This document shows, piece after piece, positions 20,585-29,324 of a DNA stretch of 64,000 nt (its first letter is position 1; each line of letters opens with the position of its first letter). This DNA comes from Bradyrhizobium symbiodeficiens. GTDB taxonomy: Bacteria; Pseudomonadota; Alphaproteobacteria; Rhizobiales; Xanthobacteraceae. Both the position numbers and the translations under genes were made by a program. The notes under the pieces were generated by a model. The model was not told the DNA's origin. It did no database searches and saw only the letters and a program-made list of their open reading frames with translations. Location: positions 3,164,501 to 3,228,500 of the forward strand of contig NZ_CP029427.2 in the NCBI RefSeq assembly GCF_002266465.3, in the 5' to 3' direction.

Positions 20585-21571
20585 TTGCACATTCTGGTTC
20601 TGGGCGCCGCCGGCATGGTCGGCCGCAAACTCTGCGAACGGCTGTTGCGTGACGGCCGGCTCGGCAAGAGCGACATCACCAAGCTGACCCTGCATGACGT
20701 GGTCGAGCCCAAGCAGCCGGAAAAGGCCGGTTTCCCCGTCGAGACGGTGTCCGGCGATTTCGCCGTGCCGGGCGCGGCCGAAAAGCTGATTTCCGGCCGC
20801 CCGGACGTGATCTTCCATCTCGCCGCGATCGTCTCGGGCGAAGCCGAACTCGATTTCGACAAGGGCTACCGCATCAATCTCGACGGCACGCGGATGCTGC
20901 TTGACGCCGTCAGGCTCGTCGGCGGCGGTTACAAGCCCCGCGTGGTGTTCACGTCCTCGATCGCGGTGTTCGGCGCGCCGTTCCCGGATGCGATCGGCGA
21001 CGAGTTCTTCCACACCCCGCTGCTCAGCTACGGCACCCAGAAGGCGATCGGCGAACTCCTGCTGGCCGACTATTCGCGCCGCGGCTTCCTCGACGGCATC
21101 GGCATCCGCCTGCCGACCATCTGCATCCGGCCCGGCCTGCCCAACAAGGCGGCATCAGGCTTCTTCTCCAACATCCTGCGCGAGCCGCTGGCCGGCAAGG
21201 AAGCGATCCTCCCGGTTTCCGAGGACGTCCGTCACTGGCACGCCACGCCGCGCTCCGCGGTCGGCTTCCTGCTGCAAGCCGGCACCATGGACCTCGAAAA
21301 GGTCGGCCCCCGCCGCAACCTGACCATGCCGGGCCTGTCGGCGACGGTCGGCGAGCAGATCGCCGCCTTGAAGCGGGTTGCGGGCGACAAGGTCGCCGCG
21401 CGCATCAAGCGCGAGCCTGATCCCTTCATCGTCGGAATCGTCGGCGGCTGGCCGCGCAATTTCAATGCGAAGCGCTCGCTCGAGCTCGGCTTCACCACGG
21501 CCGAGAAGACCTTCGACGACATCATCCGCATTCACATCGAGGACGAACTCGGCGGCAATTTCGTCGCCTGA
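20585..21571 (+). CDS. NAD-dependent epimerase/dehydratase-type dehydrogenase (D-erythronate dehydrogenase-like)
   Basis: Extended-SDR protein of 328 aa starting at TTG 20585 (MHILVLGAAGMVG), with AAGGAG upstream; no ATG would keep the GxxGxxG motif. YGTQK (about 146-150) supplies the catalytic Tyr and Lys. The full-length pattern (LSYGTQKAIGELLLADYSRR, then IRLPTICIRPGLPNKAASGF) resembles DenD, which oxidises D-erythronate. The other enzymes of the known erythronate route are not in the window, so here it may oxidise a different sugar or uronate for the KDG pathway. Confidence 0.82.
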   Translation: MHILVLGAAGMVGRKLCERLLRDGRLGKSDITKLTLHDVVEPKQPEKAGFPVETVSGDFAVPGAAEKLISGRPDVIFHLAAIVSGEAELDFDKGYRINLDGTRMLLDAVRLVGGGYKPRVVFTSSIAVFGAPFPDAIGDEFFHTPLLSYGTQKAIGELLLADYSRRGFLDGIGIRLPTICIRPGLPNKAASGFFSNILREPLAGKEAILPVSEDVRHWHATPRSAVGFLLQAGTMDLEKVGPRRNLTMPGLSATVGEQIAALKRVAGDKVAARIKREPDPFIVGIVGGWPRNFNAKRSLELGFTTAEKTFDDIIRIHIEDELGGNFVA

Positions 21572-21595
21572 TCTCCGGCAGAGCGGGTACCCGAG

Positions 21596-22567
21596 ATGGC
21601 GAGCGTTGCTTGCATCGGCGAATGCATGGTCGAGCTCAGGCAGGCGCAAAGCGGCGCGTCTGCCGGGCAGAGTGGCGGACTGTACTCGCGCGGCTTCGGC
21701 GGTGACACCCTCAACACCGCCGTCTATCTGGCGCGGCTCGAGGTCAAGGTCGATTATCTCACCGCGCTCGGCGACGACGCCCTGAGCGACGAGATGATCG
21801 CGGCCTGGACCGCGGAGAACGTCGGCACACGCCGCGTCGTGCGGCTCGCGGGCAAGCTGCCCGGCCTCTACATGATCCAGACGGATGCGAACGGCGAGCG
21901 CCAGTTCTTCCACTGGCGCGACAGCGCGGCGGCGCGGCAGCTGATGAGCCTGCCGGAGACCGGCGAGCTGCTCAACTCGCTGATGAGCTACGACATCATC
22001 TATCTCTCCGCAATCACGCTCTCGATCTACGACGCGGCCGGGCGCGAGCGCCTGTTGGCGGCGATCAAGCGCGCGCGCCTGCTCGGCACCCGCTTCGTGT
22101 TCGACACCAATTTTCGCGCACGCGGCTGGCCGGACCGCGACGTCGCCCGCGAGGTCTTTGCCGCGGCTTTCGCGGCCGCCGACATCGTGCTGACCTCCAC
22201 CGAGGACCTGCTCGCGCTCCATCCCGGCGAGAGCCACGAGCAGCTCATGGCGCGCATCCCGACGCCCGAGCTGGTGTTCCGCCTCGCCGAGCCGGTGAGC
22301 CTGCTGCGCTTCCCTGGGACGGCGACCCACGAGGTCCGCGCCGAGCCGATGATCAACCCTGTCGTCGACACCACGGCGGCCGGCGACAGCTTCGCCGCAG
22401 CCTACATCGCGGCCCGGCTCACCGGTTCCGATCCGGTCGAGGCCGCCCAGGCCGGGCATCGCCTCGCCAGCGTCGTGATCTGCTATGCCGGCGCCATCAT
22501 TCCGGGCTATGCCATGCCGCCGAAGAAACGACACCGGCCGGCGACCACGCGTCAAGCCACCAAGTGA
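21596..22567 (+). CDS. kdgK: 2-keto-3-deoxygluconate kinase (PfkB family)
   Basis: Ribokinase/PfkB-fold sugar kinase of 323 aa that would phosphorylate 2-keto-3-deoxygluconate to KDPG. The N-terminus MASVACIGECMVEL and GGDTLNTAVYLARL, the KDG-kinase-like middle (QFFHWRDSAAARQL) and the C-terminal active-site block DTTAAGDSFAAAYIA are present. The catalytic Asp is in that last motif. It lies 24 nt after the dehydrogenase and 24 nt before the aldolase, so the three form one unit. Confidence 0.9.
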   Translation: MASVACIGECMVELRQAQSGASAGQSGGLYSRGFGGDTLNTAVYLARLEVKVDYLTALGDDALSDEMIAAWTAENVGTRRVVRLAGKLPGLYMIQTDANGERQFFHWRDSAAARQLMSLPETGELLNSLMSYDIIYLSAITLSIYDAAGRERLLAAIKRARLLGTRFVFDTNFRARGWPDRDVAREVFAAAFAAADIVLTSTEDLLALHPGESHEQLMARIPTPELVFRLAEPVSLLRFPGTATHEVRAEPMINPVVDTTAAGDSFAAAYIAARLTGSDPVEAAQAGHRLASVVICYAGAIIPGYAMPPKKRHRPATTRQATK

Positions 22568-22591
22568 ACGGCCAAATAAAGATCGAGACCC

Positions 22592-23242
22592 ATGACCACG
22601 ACCGCCCAACAGAACCACCTTGCCGCGCTGTTCAAGGCGGCGACCGTGATCCCCGTGCTCACCATCGAGCGCATCCAGGATGCCGTGCCGCTGGCGCGTG
22701 CGCTGGTGGCCGGCGGCGTCCGCACGCTGGAGGTGACTATGCGAACCCCCGTTGCGATCGAGGCGGCGCGGGCGATGATGGCCGAAGTCCCCGAGGCGGT
22801 CGTCGGCATCGGCACGATCCTCAATCCGGCCGACTTCACCCGTGTTGAGAAGCTCGGCGTCGCCTTCGGTATCAGTCCGGGCCTGACCCCCGATCTCCTC
22901 AAGGCCGCAGCCCACAGCTCCCTGCCGTTCGCGCCGGGCATCGCCACCGCGTCCGAGCTGATGATGGCACTGTCGCACGGCTTCGACGTCGCAAAGTTCT
23001 TCCCGGCCGAGCAGGCTGGCGGCATCAAGGGCCTCCGCTCGCTCGGCGGACCGTTCCCGAACGTGCGGTTCTGCCCGACCGGCGGCATCGGCGAGGCCAA
23101 TGCGGCGAGCTGGCTCGCCGAGCCCAACGTGCTCTGCGTCGGCGGGTCCTGGCTGTGCCCGGCCGCCGAGATCAAGGCCGGGAACTGGGCCGGCATAACT
23201 GCCATCTGCCAGCGCACCCTCAAGGCCCTGAAACCCGCGTGA
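22592..23242 (+). CDS. eda: KDPG/KHG aldolase
   Basis: Class I aldolase of 216 aa that splits KDPG into pyruvate and glyceraldehyde 3-phosphate. The catalytic Glu is in EVTMRT (about 46), and the Schiff-base Lys is in FDVAKFFPAE (about 133). PTGGI near residue 160 is the phosphate-binding segment. It is the last step of the pathway encoded by this cluster and the last gene of the unit. Confidence 0.93.
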   Translation: MTTTAQQNHLAALFKAATVIPVLTIERIQDAVPLARALVAGGVRTLEVTMRTPVAIEAARAMMAEVPEAVVGIGTILNPADFTRVEKLGVAFGISPGLTPDLLKAAAHSSLPFAPGIATASELMMALSHGFDVAKFFPAEQAGGIKGLRSLGGPFPNVRFCPTGGIGEANAASWLAEPNVLCVGGSWLCPAAEIKAGNWAGITAICQRTLKALKPA

Positions 23243-23302
23243 AGTCTTGCCATCCCTGGGCTAAGTCTTAACTCAGGAAGAGACCCCCAGGGAGAGATGA
23301 CC

Positions 23303-24472
23303 ATGACTGCCAGCATCGTCGGATGGGCGCATACGCCGTTCGGCAAGTTCGACACCGAAACAGTCGAAAGCCTCGTTACCCGCGTGGCCAATGAGGCGAT
23401 GGCCGACGCCGGCATTTCGGCCGGCGATGTCGACGAGATCGTGCTCGGCCATTTCAACGCCGGCTTCTCGGCGCAGGATTTTACCGCCTCGCTGGTGCTC
23501 CAGGCCGACCCCAAGTTGCGGTTCAAGCCGGCGACCCGGGTCGAGAATGCCTGCGCCACCGGCTCGGCCGCCGTGCATCAGGGCCTGCGCGCGATCGCCG
23601 CGGGCGCCGCCAAGATCGTCCTCGTCGTGGGCGTCGAGCAGATGACCCGCACCCCGGGCCCCGAGATCGGCAAGAACCTGCTCAAGGCGTCCTATCTGCC
23701 CGAGGATGGCGACACCGTCGGCGGCTTCGCCGGCGTGTTCGGCAAGATCGCCAGCTCCTATTTCCGGAAATACGGCGACCAGTCCGACGCGTTGGCGCTG
23801 ATCGCGGCCAAGAACCACAAGAACGGCGTTGCCAATCCCTTCGCCCAGATGCGCAAGGATTTCGGCTTCGACTTCTGCCGTGCCGAGAGCGAGAAGAACC
23901 CTTTCGTTGCCGGTCCCCTGAAGCGCACCGATTGCTCGCTGGTCTCCGACGGCGCCGCCGCGCTGGTGCTGGCCGATGCCGAGACCGCCAAGACGATGAC
24001 CAAGTCGATCGGCTTCCGCGCCACCGCGCATGCCCAGGACTTCCTGCCGATGTCCAAGCGCGACATCCTCCAGTTCGAGGGCTGCACGGTCGCTTGGCAG
24101 CGCGCGCTGGAGCAGGCCGGCGTCACGCTCAACGATCTCTCCTTCGTCGAGACCCATGACTGCTTCACGGTCGCCGAGCTGATCGAATACGAAGCGATGG
24201 GCCTGACGCCGAGGGGGCAGGGCGCCCGCGCCATCAAGGAAGGCTGGACGCTCAAGGACGGCAAGTTGCCGGTCAATCCGTCCGGCGGCCTGAAGTCCAA
24301 GGGCCATCCGATCGGCGCAACCGGCGTTTCCATGCATGTGATGACCGCGATGCAGCTCGCCGGCCAGGCCCCCGAGGGCATGCAGCTCAAGAACGCCAAG
24401 CTCGGCGGCATCTTCAACATGGGCGGCGCCGCGGTCGCCAACTACGTCTCCGTGCTGGAGCCGCTGAAGTAG
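23303..24472 (+). CDS. SCP2-type thiolase / acetyl-CoA acetyltransferase
   Basis: Thiolase-fold enzyme of 389 aa. The nucleophilic Cys is in ENACATG (Cys84), and the C-terminal motif GGLKSKGHPIGATG is intact, so catalysis is expected. It lacks the usual dimer-loop pattern of classical thiolases and resembles the SCP-x branch. I start at ATG 23303, because GGGAG is 8 nt upstream; an ATG at 23297 is too close to that site. It heads a run of acyl-CoA genes reaching to 27.8 kb. Confidence 0.88.
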   Translation: MTASIVGWAHTPFGKFDTETVESLVTRVANEAMADAGISAGDVDEIVLGHFNAGFSAQDFTASLVLQADPKLRFKPATRVENACATGSAAVHQGLRAIAAGAAKIVLVVGVEQMTRTPGPEIGKNLLKASYLPEDGDTVGGFAGVFGKIASSYFRKYGDQSDALALIAAKNHKNGVANPFAQMRKDFGFDFCRAESEKNPFVAGPLKRTDCSLVSDGAAALVLADAETAKTMTKSIGFRATAHAQDFLPMSKRDILQFEGCTVAWQRALEQAGVTLNDLSFVETHDCFTVAELIEYEAMGLTPRGQGARAIKEGWTLKDGKLPVNPSGGLKSKGHPIGATGVSMHVMTAMQLAGQAPEGMQLKNAKLGGIFNMGGAAVANYVSVLEPLK

Positions 24473-24478
24473 GCCCTC

Positions 24479-24566
24479 GTAGGGTGGGCCAAAGGCGCGA
24501 AGGCGCCGTGCCCACCATTTTCCTTGCGTTAGATCATGGTGGGCCCGCGTCGCTTGGCCCACCTTA
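24479..24566. repeat. Extragenic inverted repeat, 'GTAGGGTGGGC' family
   Basis: Arms GTAGGGTGGGCC and GGCCCACCTTA with inner GTGCCCACCAT and ATGGTGGGCCC, beginning 6 nt after the thiolase stop. Related copies are at 50544-50634 and 60810-60897. A fold-back RNA of about 85 nt is predicted. Confidence 0.8.
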
Positions 24567-24596
24567 ACGCTCCTGATTGATTGGCGGAAAAGCATC

Positions 24597-24803
24597 ATGA
24601 GCACTGACTACGAAGACTCGCTGTCGATGGACGCACTCAACGATCGCATCGCGATCCTCGAGGACAACATAAGGCAGCTCATCGAGCAGGCCGCTGCCGC
24701 CTCGGGCGAGCAGAGCGAGTCGCGCATCGCCGACCGGATCAGCCAGCAGAACGAAGAGCTCGACCGGCTGCTCAAGATCCGCGAATCCCGCCAGAAGAAA
24801 TAG
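24597..24803 (+). CDS. Small coiled-coil protein (68 aa)
   Basis: Acidic, entirely helical protein with a heptad-like pattern across most of its length (LNDRIAILEDNIRQLIEQAA) and a basic tail (RESRQKK). There is no signal or membrane segment. I do not recognise a named family. The coiled coil suggests a dimer or an adaptor. It lies between the two acyl-CoA gene blocks without obvious coupling to either. Confidence 0.7.
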   Translation: MSTDYEDSLSMDALNDRIAILEDNIRQLIEQAAAASGEQSESRIADRISQQNEELDRLLKIRESRQKK

Positions 24804-24932
24804 CGGCCGATATCACCGCGCGACGCATGCGGCCATACGCGGGCCGCCCTTGCGCGCGCGGCATCGCTGCCCTTAGCTGGACCGAAATCGCGGGACGCGC
24901 CTTGAGCCCTCCGCGCAATCGGGAGTGAACGA

Positions 24933-26132
24933 ATGGGGCCGCTGAAGGGCATCAAGGTCATCGACATGACCACCGTGCTGATGGGGCCTTATGCGACCCA
25001 GATGCTCGGGGACTACGGCGCCGACGTCATCAAGGTGGAATCGCTCGACGGCGACGTCACCCGCCTGATCGGCCCGATGCGTCACGCCGGCATGGGCCCG
25101 GTGTTCCTCAACACTAACCGCAGCAAGCGCTCGATCTGCCTCGATCTCAAGAAGTCCGCCGGCCGCGAGGCCGTGCTGCGGCTGCTGAAGGACGCCGACG
25201 TATTGGTCTACAACGTCCGCCCGCAGGCGATGGCGCGGCTTCAGCTCGGCTACGACGTCGTCTCGAAAATCAATCCGCGCCTGGTCTATGCCGGCGTGTT
25301 CGGCTTCGGCCAGGACGGGCCTTATGCGGCAAAGCCCGCCTATGACGATCTGATCCAGGGCGCCACCGCGCTGCCCGCCTTGATGGCGCAGACCGGCGAC
25401 GGCGTGCCGCGCTACGTGCCGAATGCGCTGGTCGACCGCATCGTCGGCCTCACCGCGGTCGGCGCGATCTGCGCCAGCCTCGTTCATCGCGACCGCACCG
25501 GCCGCGGCCAGCGGGTCGACATCCCGATGTTCGAGACCATGGCCGGCTTCGTCATGGGCGACCACATGGGCGGGCTCACCTACGAGCCGCCGCTCGACAA
25601 GGGCGGCTATGCCCGCCACCTCTCGCGCGACCGCAGGCCTTACAAGACCTCGGACGGCTATCTCAGCGTCATCGTCTACAACGACAAGCAGTGGGAGAAT
25701 TTCTTCAAGGCGACGGCGCGCGATGATCTGCGCGCCGATCCCAAATTCGCGACCTTCGCTGGCCGCGCCGCCAACATCGATGTCGTCTATGCCGAGCTCG
25801 CGCGCATCTTCGAGACGCGCCCCACCGTCGAATGGATCGACCTGCTGACCAAGGCCGACGTGCCTGTGATGCCGATGCATGATTTGCAGGGTGTGCTCCA
25901 CGACGAGCATCTGGAGGCGACGAAGTTCTTCCCGGTCGTGAACCATCCGACCGAGGGGCCGATCCGCAGCATGAAGGTGACGGCGACCTGGTCGGAAACC
26001 GAGGCAGAGCCGGTGCGGCTGGCGCCGCGGCTGAACGAGCATGGCGCAGAGATTCTTCGCGAGGTTGGATACTCCCCAGACGAGATCGCCGCCATGGTCC
26101 GCGACGGCGTCACGCGATCAGTGTCAGAGTAG
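24933..26132 (+). CDS. CaiB/BaiF-family CoA-transferase
   Basis: Family III CoA-transferase of 399 aa that moves CoA between carboxylic acids through an aspartyl-CoA mixed anhydride. Typical segments are KGIKVIDMTTVLMGPYATQM at the N-terminus, LGDYGADVIKVE, and the YDDLIQGATAL region with the active-site Asp. It probably activates an acid for the thiolase-like pair downstream. The substrate is unknown. Confidence 0.92.
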   Translation: MGPLKGIKVIDMTTVLMGPYATQMLGDYGADVIKVESLDGDVTRLIGPMRHAGMGPVFLNTNRSKRSICLDLKKSAGREAVLRLLKDADVLVYNVRPQAMARLQLGYDVVSKINPRLVYAGVFGFGQDGPYAAKPAYDDLIQGATALPALMAQTGDGVPRYVPNALVDRIVGLTAVGAICASLVHRDRTGRGQRVDIPMFETMAGFVMGDHMGGLTYEPPLDKGGYARHLSRDRRPYKTSDGYLSVIVYNDKQWENFFKATARDDLRADPKFATFAGRAANIDVVYAELARIFETRPTVEWIDLLTKADVPVMPMHDLQGVLHDEHLEATKFFPVVNHPTEGPIRSMKVTATWSETEAEPVRLAPRLNEHGAEILREVGYSPDEIAAMVRDGVTRSVSE

Positions 26133-26164
26133 GGGGAGCAGCTATGACCACAGTTCTCTCATCC

Positions 26165-26269
26165 GTCATTCCGGGGCGCGACGAAGTCGCGAGCCCGGAA
26201 TCCATCTATCTTCCGCGCTGGCCGCGCTATGGATTCCGGGCTCGGCCCTCGGGGCAGCCCCGGAATGAC
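26165..26269. repeat. Extragenic inverted repeat, 'ATTCCGGGGC' family
   Basis: Outer arms GTCATTCCGGGGC and GCCCCGGAATGAC enclose inner arms GAGCCCGGAATCCAT and ATGGATTCCGGGCTC. It fills the gap between the CoA-transferase and the thiolase-like gene, ending 18 nt before the latter's ATG. Same family as 12739-12862. Confidence 0.85.
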
Positions 26270-26286
26270 AGCGGAGAGGTGTCGAG

Positions 26287-27423
26287 ATGAGTTTCATCAC
26301 CGGCGTCGGCCTCACGCCGTTCGGCAAGCATGAAGGCTCGTCCTCGCTCGACCTGATGAGCAAGGCGGCACAAGCCGCGCTCGACGACGCAGGCCTGAAG
26401 CGCTCCGACATCGACGGCATCCTTTGCGGCTATTCCACCGTCTCGCCCCACATCATGCTGGCGACCGTGTTCGCCGAGCACTTTGGCATTCGCCCGTCTT
26501 ACGCCCACGCAGTGCAGGTCGGCGGCGCCACAGGCCTTGCGATGACGATGCTCGCGCATCACCTCGTCACATCAGGCGTCGCGCGCAACGTGCTCGTCGT
26601 CGCCGGCGAGAACCGCCTCACCGGGCAGAGCCGCGACGCCTCGATCCAGGCGCTCGCGCAGGTCGGCCATCCCGACTACGAGGTGCCGCTGGGGCCGACC
26701 ATTCCCGCCTATTACGGCCTCGTCGCCACGCGCTATATGCACGAATACGGCGTGACCGAAGAGGACCTCGCCGAATTCGCCGTGCTGATGCGCGCCCACG
26801 CTTGCACCCATCCCGGCGCGCAATTCCACGATCCCATCACGGTCGCCGAAATTATGGCCTCGAAGCCGGTGGCGTTGCCGCTCAAGCTGCTCGACTGCTG
26901 TCCGGTGTCCGACGGCGGCGCGGCCTTCGTCGTCAGCCGCGAGCGGACCGGCGAGACGGGCGTGCGCATCCGCGGCTGCGCCCAGGCCCATACCCATCAG
27001 CATGTCACGGCCGCGCCCGCGCTCAGCGAACTCGGTGCGGAAATCTCGATCGCGCGCGCCAAGGAAGCTTCCGGCCTTGCGATATCCGATGTGCGCTACG
27101 CCGCGATCTACGACAGTTTTACGATCACACTCGCGATGCTGCTGGAGGACCTCGGCCTTGCCGGCCGCGGCGAGGCCGCAGCCCGCGTGCGATCAGGCCA
27201 TTTCAGCCGCGACGGCGCGATGCCGCTGAACACCCATGGTGGCCTGCTCAGCTACGGCCATTGCGGCGTCGGCGGCGCCATGGCGCATCTGGTCGAGGCG
27301 CATTTGCAGATGACGGGGCGGGCGGCTACCCGCCAGGTGCGCGACGCCTCGATCGCGCTGCTGCATGGCGACGGCGGAGTGCTGTCGTCGCACGTGAGCA
27401 TGTTCCTGGAGCGGGTGCGATGA
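26287..27423 (+). CDS. Thiolase-like protein without the nucleophilic cysteine
   Basis: Thiolase-fold protein of 378 aa. Where the SCP2 thiolase at 23303 has ENACATG, this one has QVGGATG, so Gly80 replaces the catalytic Cys. The C-terminal block is also altered (LSYGHCGVGG instead of GHPIGATG). Classical thiolysis is therefore unlikely. The next gene, overlapping by 4 nt, encodes a DUF35 zinc-ribbon/OB protein; such pairs include the Ltp2-type retro-aldolases of steroid side-chain degradation. A retro-aldolase or an acyl-CoA scaffold role is inferred. Confidence 0.85.
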   Translation: MSFITGVGLTPFGKHEGSSSLDLMSKAAQAALDDAGLKRSDIDGILCGYSTVSPHIMLATVFAEHFGIRPSYAHAVQVGGATGLAMTMLAHHLVTSGVARNVLVVAGENRLTGQSRDASIQALAQVGHPDYEVPLGPTIPAYYGLVATRYMHEYGVTEEDLAEFAVLMRAHACTHPGAQFHDPITVAEIMASKPVALPLKLLDCCPVSDGGAAFVVSRERTGETGVRIRGCAQAHTHQHVTAAPALSELGAEISIARAKEASGLAISDVRYAAIYDSFTITLAMLLEDLGLAGRGEAAARVRSGHFSRDGAMPLNTHGGLLSYGHCGVGGAMAHLVEAHLQMTGRAATRQVRDASIALLHGDGGVLSSHVSMFLERVR

Positions 27424-27779
27424 GCGGGCGAATCGTGGACTGGACCAGGGGCGAAGAGGCCATCACCTACCAGACCTGCGGCGCCTGCGGCCATGTGCAG
27501 TATTTCCACCGCGCCTTCTGCGCGGCATGTGGCGAATCGAATCCGCGCGAGCAGCGCGCCAGCGGCAAGGGCACAGTGTACGCGACCTCGCTGGTCTGCC
27601 GCGCCGCGACCCCGGAGACGCGCGCTCACGTGCCCTACAACATCTTGCTGGTCGATTGCGCCGAGGGCTTTCGCATGATGGCGCACGGTGAGAACGATCT
27701 TGCCATCGGCGATACGGTCACCGCGAGCTTCAAGCCGTTTGCCGGCAAGCTCGTGCCGTTCTTCACGAAGGAAACGTAA
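27420..27779 (+). CDS. DUF35 Zn-ribbon/OB-fold partner protein
   Basis: A 119-aa protein with a rubredoxin-like zinc ribbon (CGAC about 18-21 and CAAC about 32-35) followed by an OB-fold acyl-CoA-binding domain (ASGKGTVYATSLVCR to the end). Its ATG overlaps the TGA of the thiolase-like gene (ATGA), so the two are made together and probably form a complex. Confidence 0.92.
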   Translation: MSGRIVDWTRGEEAITYQTCGACGHVQYFHRAFCAACGESNPREQRASGKGTVYATSLVCRAATPETRAHVPYNILLVDCAEGFRMMAHGENDLAIGDTVTASFKPFAGKLVPFFTKET

Positions 27780-27787
27780 GTGGATTC

Positions 27788-27891
27788 GTCATTCGGGGGC
27801 GGTCGGACGACCGAGCCTGGAACGGGTATTCTGGGCCTGGCCTGCTAGGACCGCGCTTTGCGCGATCCCGGGAGAGCCACCCCGGAATGAC
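27788..27891. repeat. Degraded extragenic repeat, 'ATTCCGGGGC' family
   Basis: GTCATTCGGGGGC at one end and CCCCGGAATGAC at the other, with poor internal pairing. It looks like an older copy of the repeats at 12739 and 26165, placed 8 nt after the DUF35 gene. Confidence 0.6.
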
Positions 27892-27918
27892 GAAAACTCT
27901 TGCTAACGCAACTCCAAC

Positions 27919-28020
27919 TCAACGCCCGTAGAACAAGATGCTGGCGATGACGAGCATCGCTGTCACCGCCAGCATATGCGCGAGCGCTCCCGAGGCCGCC
28001 CCCTTGGTGGCTTCCTTCAT
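27919..28020 (-). CDS. 33-aa single-span membrane peptide
   Basis: Short open frame on the minus strand: MKEATKGAASG, then a hydrophobic span (LAVTAMLVIASILFYG) and a final Arg. AGGGAG lies 7 nt before the ATG. It has the form of a small membrane protein with a positively charged end. There is no experimental or family evidence here; the ribosome-binding site and clean hydrophobic span are what support it. Confidence 0.55.
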   Translation of the reverse strand: MKEATKGAASGALAHMLAVTAMLVIASILFYGR

Positions 28021-28291
28021 CCATTTTCTCCCTAGACTTGGGCGTGACTCATCGTTGTGCGGCTAGCGCACCCGACGGCCAATTGTTTTACTCGGAACAC
28101 CCCATTTGCGAGTACTCACCGCGATTTGTCCCCACGCGGCGAATATCGACTGTCTCAGGGTCGATCAGCAATGCGGCGGCATTTTGACTCGATGTTGTTG
28201 CTCCCAAGGACGCGCAAGAATAGAGTTTCGTGGAACTTTCGCCGCAGGCGACAAAAAGCATCAAAAGCTCAGGGAAAACTTCAGGAAAATC

Positions 28292-28819
28292 ATGGCCCGC
28301 ATCAACTACAGCGACCCGTCCAAGGCATCCGACCGTACCCGCGAGATTCTCGACAAGAATCGCAATGCCAACATCTTCCGCATGATGGCGCACTCGCCGA
28401 GCTACTTCGAGCAGTACTGTCGCTTGGGCGGCGCCATCCGCCACAAGGGCGAGCTCGATCCGGTCGTGCGCGAGCTCGCGATCACCCGCACCGGCATCTT
28501 GTGCGAGGCACCGTACGAGATCGTCGCGCACAAGCGGATCGGCAAGAATGTCGGCGTCACCGACGCGCAGAACGAGGCGCTCGAGAACTGGCAGGCCGCG
28601 ACCTGCTTCGACGAGGTCCAGCGCGCCGCGCTCGCCTTCGCCGACGAGATCGTGAAGCTGAAGAAGCCGACCGACGCCACCTTCGAGGCGATCGCAGCGA
28701 AACTGACGCCGGCCGCGCTGGTCGAGCTGCAGCTCTCGGTCGGCTTCTACATCATGACCTCGAAATTCCTGGAGACGTTCGAGATCGATCTCCAGCCCGT
28801 CACTGAAGTGGTGGGCTAA
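28292..28819 (+). CDS. Carboxymuconolactone decarboxylase-family protein
   Basis: A 175-aa all-helical protein of the AhpD/CMD fold. The core reads VRELAITRTGILCEAPYEIVAHKRIGKNVG. Only one Cys is present where peroxidase members carry CxxC, so peroxide reduction by a Cys pair is unlikely and a CMD-like role is more plausible. I start at ATG 28292 (AGGAAA upstream); the frame is open for 62 codons further upstream, but that stretch reads as non-coding. Confidence 0.85.
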   Translation: MARINYSDPSKASDRTREILDKNRNANIFRMMAHSPSYFEQYCRLGGAIRHKGELDPVVRELAITRTGILCEAPYEIVAHKRIGKNVGVTDAQNEALENWQAATCFDEVQRAALAFADEIVKLKKPTDATFEAIAAKLTPAALVELQLSVGFYIMTSKFLETFEIDLQPVTEVVG

Positions 28820-28845
28820 TCCAAAGCTTGCTGCGAGGGATGCTC

Positions 28846-29148
28846 ATGACGATCGATGATTATGCGGCATGGGCCGCGACCATTGCCAAAGTCGATGAGC
28901 GTCCGTCCAACGAGCGCTTGTCGTATCTGGGTCTCGGCCTCGCCGGCGAGGCCGGCGAGGTCGCCGATCACATCAAGAAGCTGCTGCGCGATGACTGGCT
29001 CGACAAGGCGGGGCTCGTCGATGAGCTGGGCGACGTCATTTATTACTGGGCCTGCCTGTGCGCTGCGACCGGCCAGCAGCCATCCGAACTGCTCAAGGCA
29101 AGCGCCGCCAAGATCAAGCGACGGCTGAGCGAGGCGGCGAGCCGCTAG
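28846..29148 (+). CDS. MazG-like nucleotide pyrophosphohydrolase
   Basis: A 100-aa all-alpha NTP pyrophosphatase. The metal-binding residues are visible in GLAGEAGEVADHIKKL and VDELGDVIYYWACL (EAGE and ELGD pairs). It is a single-domain member, much shorter than E. coli MazG. GAGG is 7 nt before the chosen ATG. It may act as a house-cleaning enzyme; the substrate is unknown. Confidence 0.85.
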   Translation: MTIDDYAAWAATIAKVDERPSNERLSYLGLGLAGEAGEVADHIKKLLRDDWLDKAGLVDELGDVIYYWACLCAATGQQPSELLKASAAKIKRRLSEAASR

Positions 29149-29186
29149 GGCAAGGTAAGGGGCGGTCGATCGCCTCCCTGTTGCCA

Positions 29187-29312
29187 TCCTTCGAGACGCC
29201 CGCCGGTGGCGGGCCCTCAGGATGAGGACCGAATGCGCGGCTGCAGTTTCAACGAGCACTGCTGCCGCTTGGCCTCATCCTGAGGAGACCGCGAAGCGGT
29301 CGTCTCGAAGGA
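29187..29312. repeat. Extragenic inverted repeat, 'TCCTTCGAGACG' family
   Basis: Outer arms TCCTTCGAGACG (29187-29198) and CGTCTCGAAGGA (29301-29312); inner arms TCAGGATGAGG (29217-29227) and CCTCATCCTGA (29273-29283). Both pairs match perfectly. It lies just past the stops of the MazG-like gene and the convergent glutaminase gene and may serve both 3' ends. Confidence 0.85.
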
Positions 29313-29324
29313 CGAGGCGTGCGC

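Noticed and set aside
23252..23296. CCCTGGG ... CCCAGGG pairing before the SCP2 thiolase
   Set aside because: The second arm overlaps the ribosome-binding site and the stem is short; a regulatory hairpin is possible but not supported enough to list.
28106..28291. 62-codon extension of the carboxymuconolactone decarboxylase-like protein
   Set aside because: Cys-rich, unlike the family, and ATG 28292 has a good ribosome site.
24479..29312. Tandem or CRISPR-like repeats
   Set aside because: The repeats are dispersed inverted repeats of different families, without regular spacers or cas genes.
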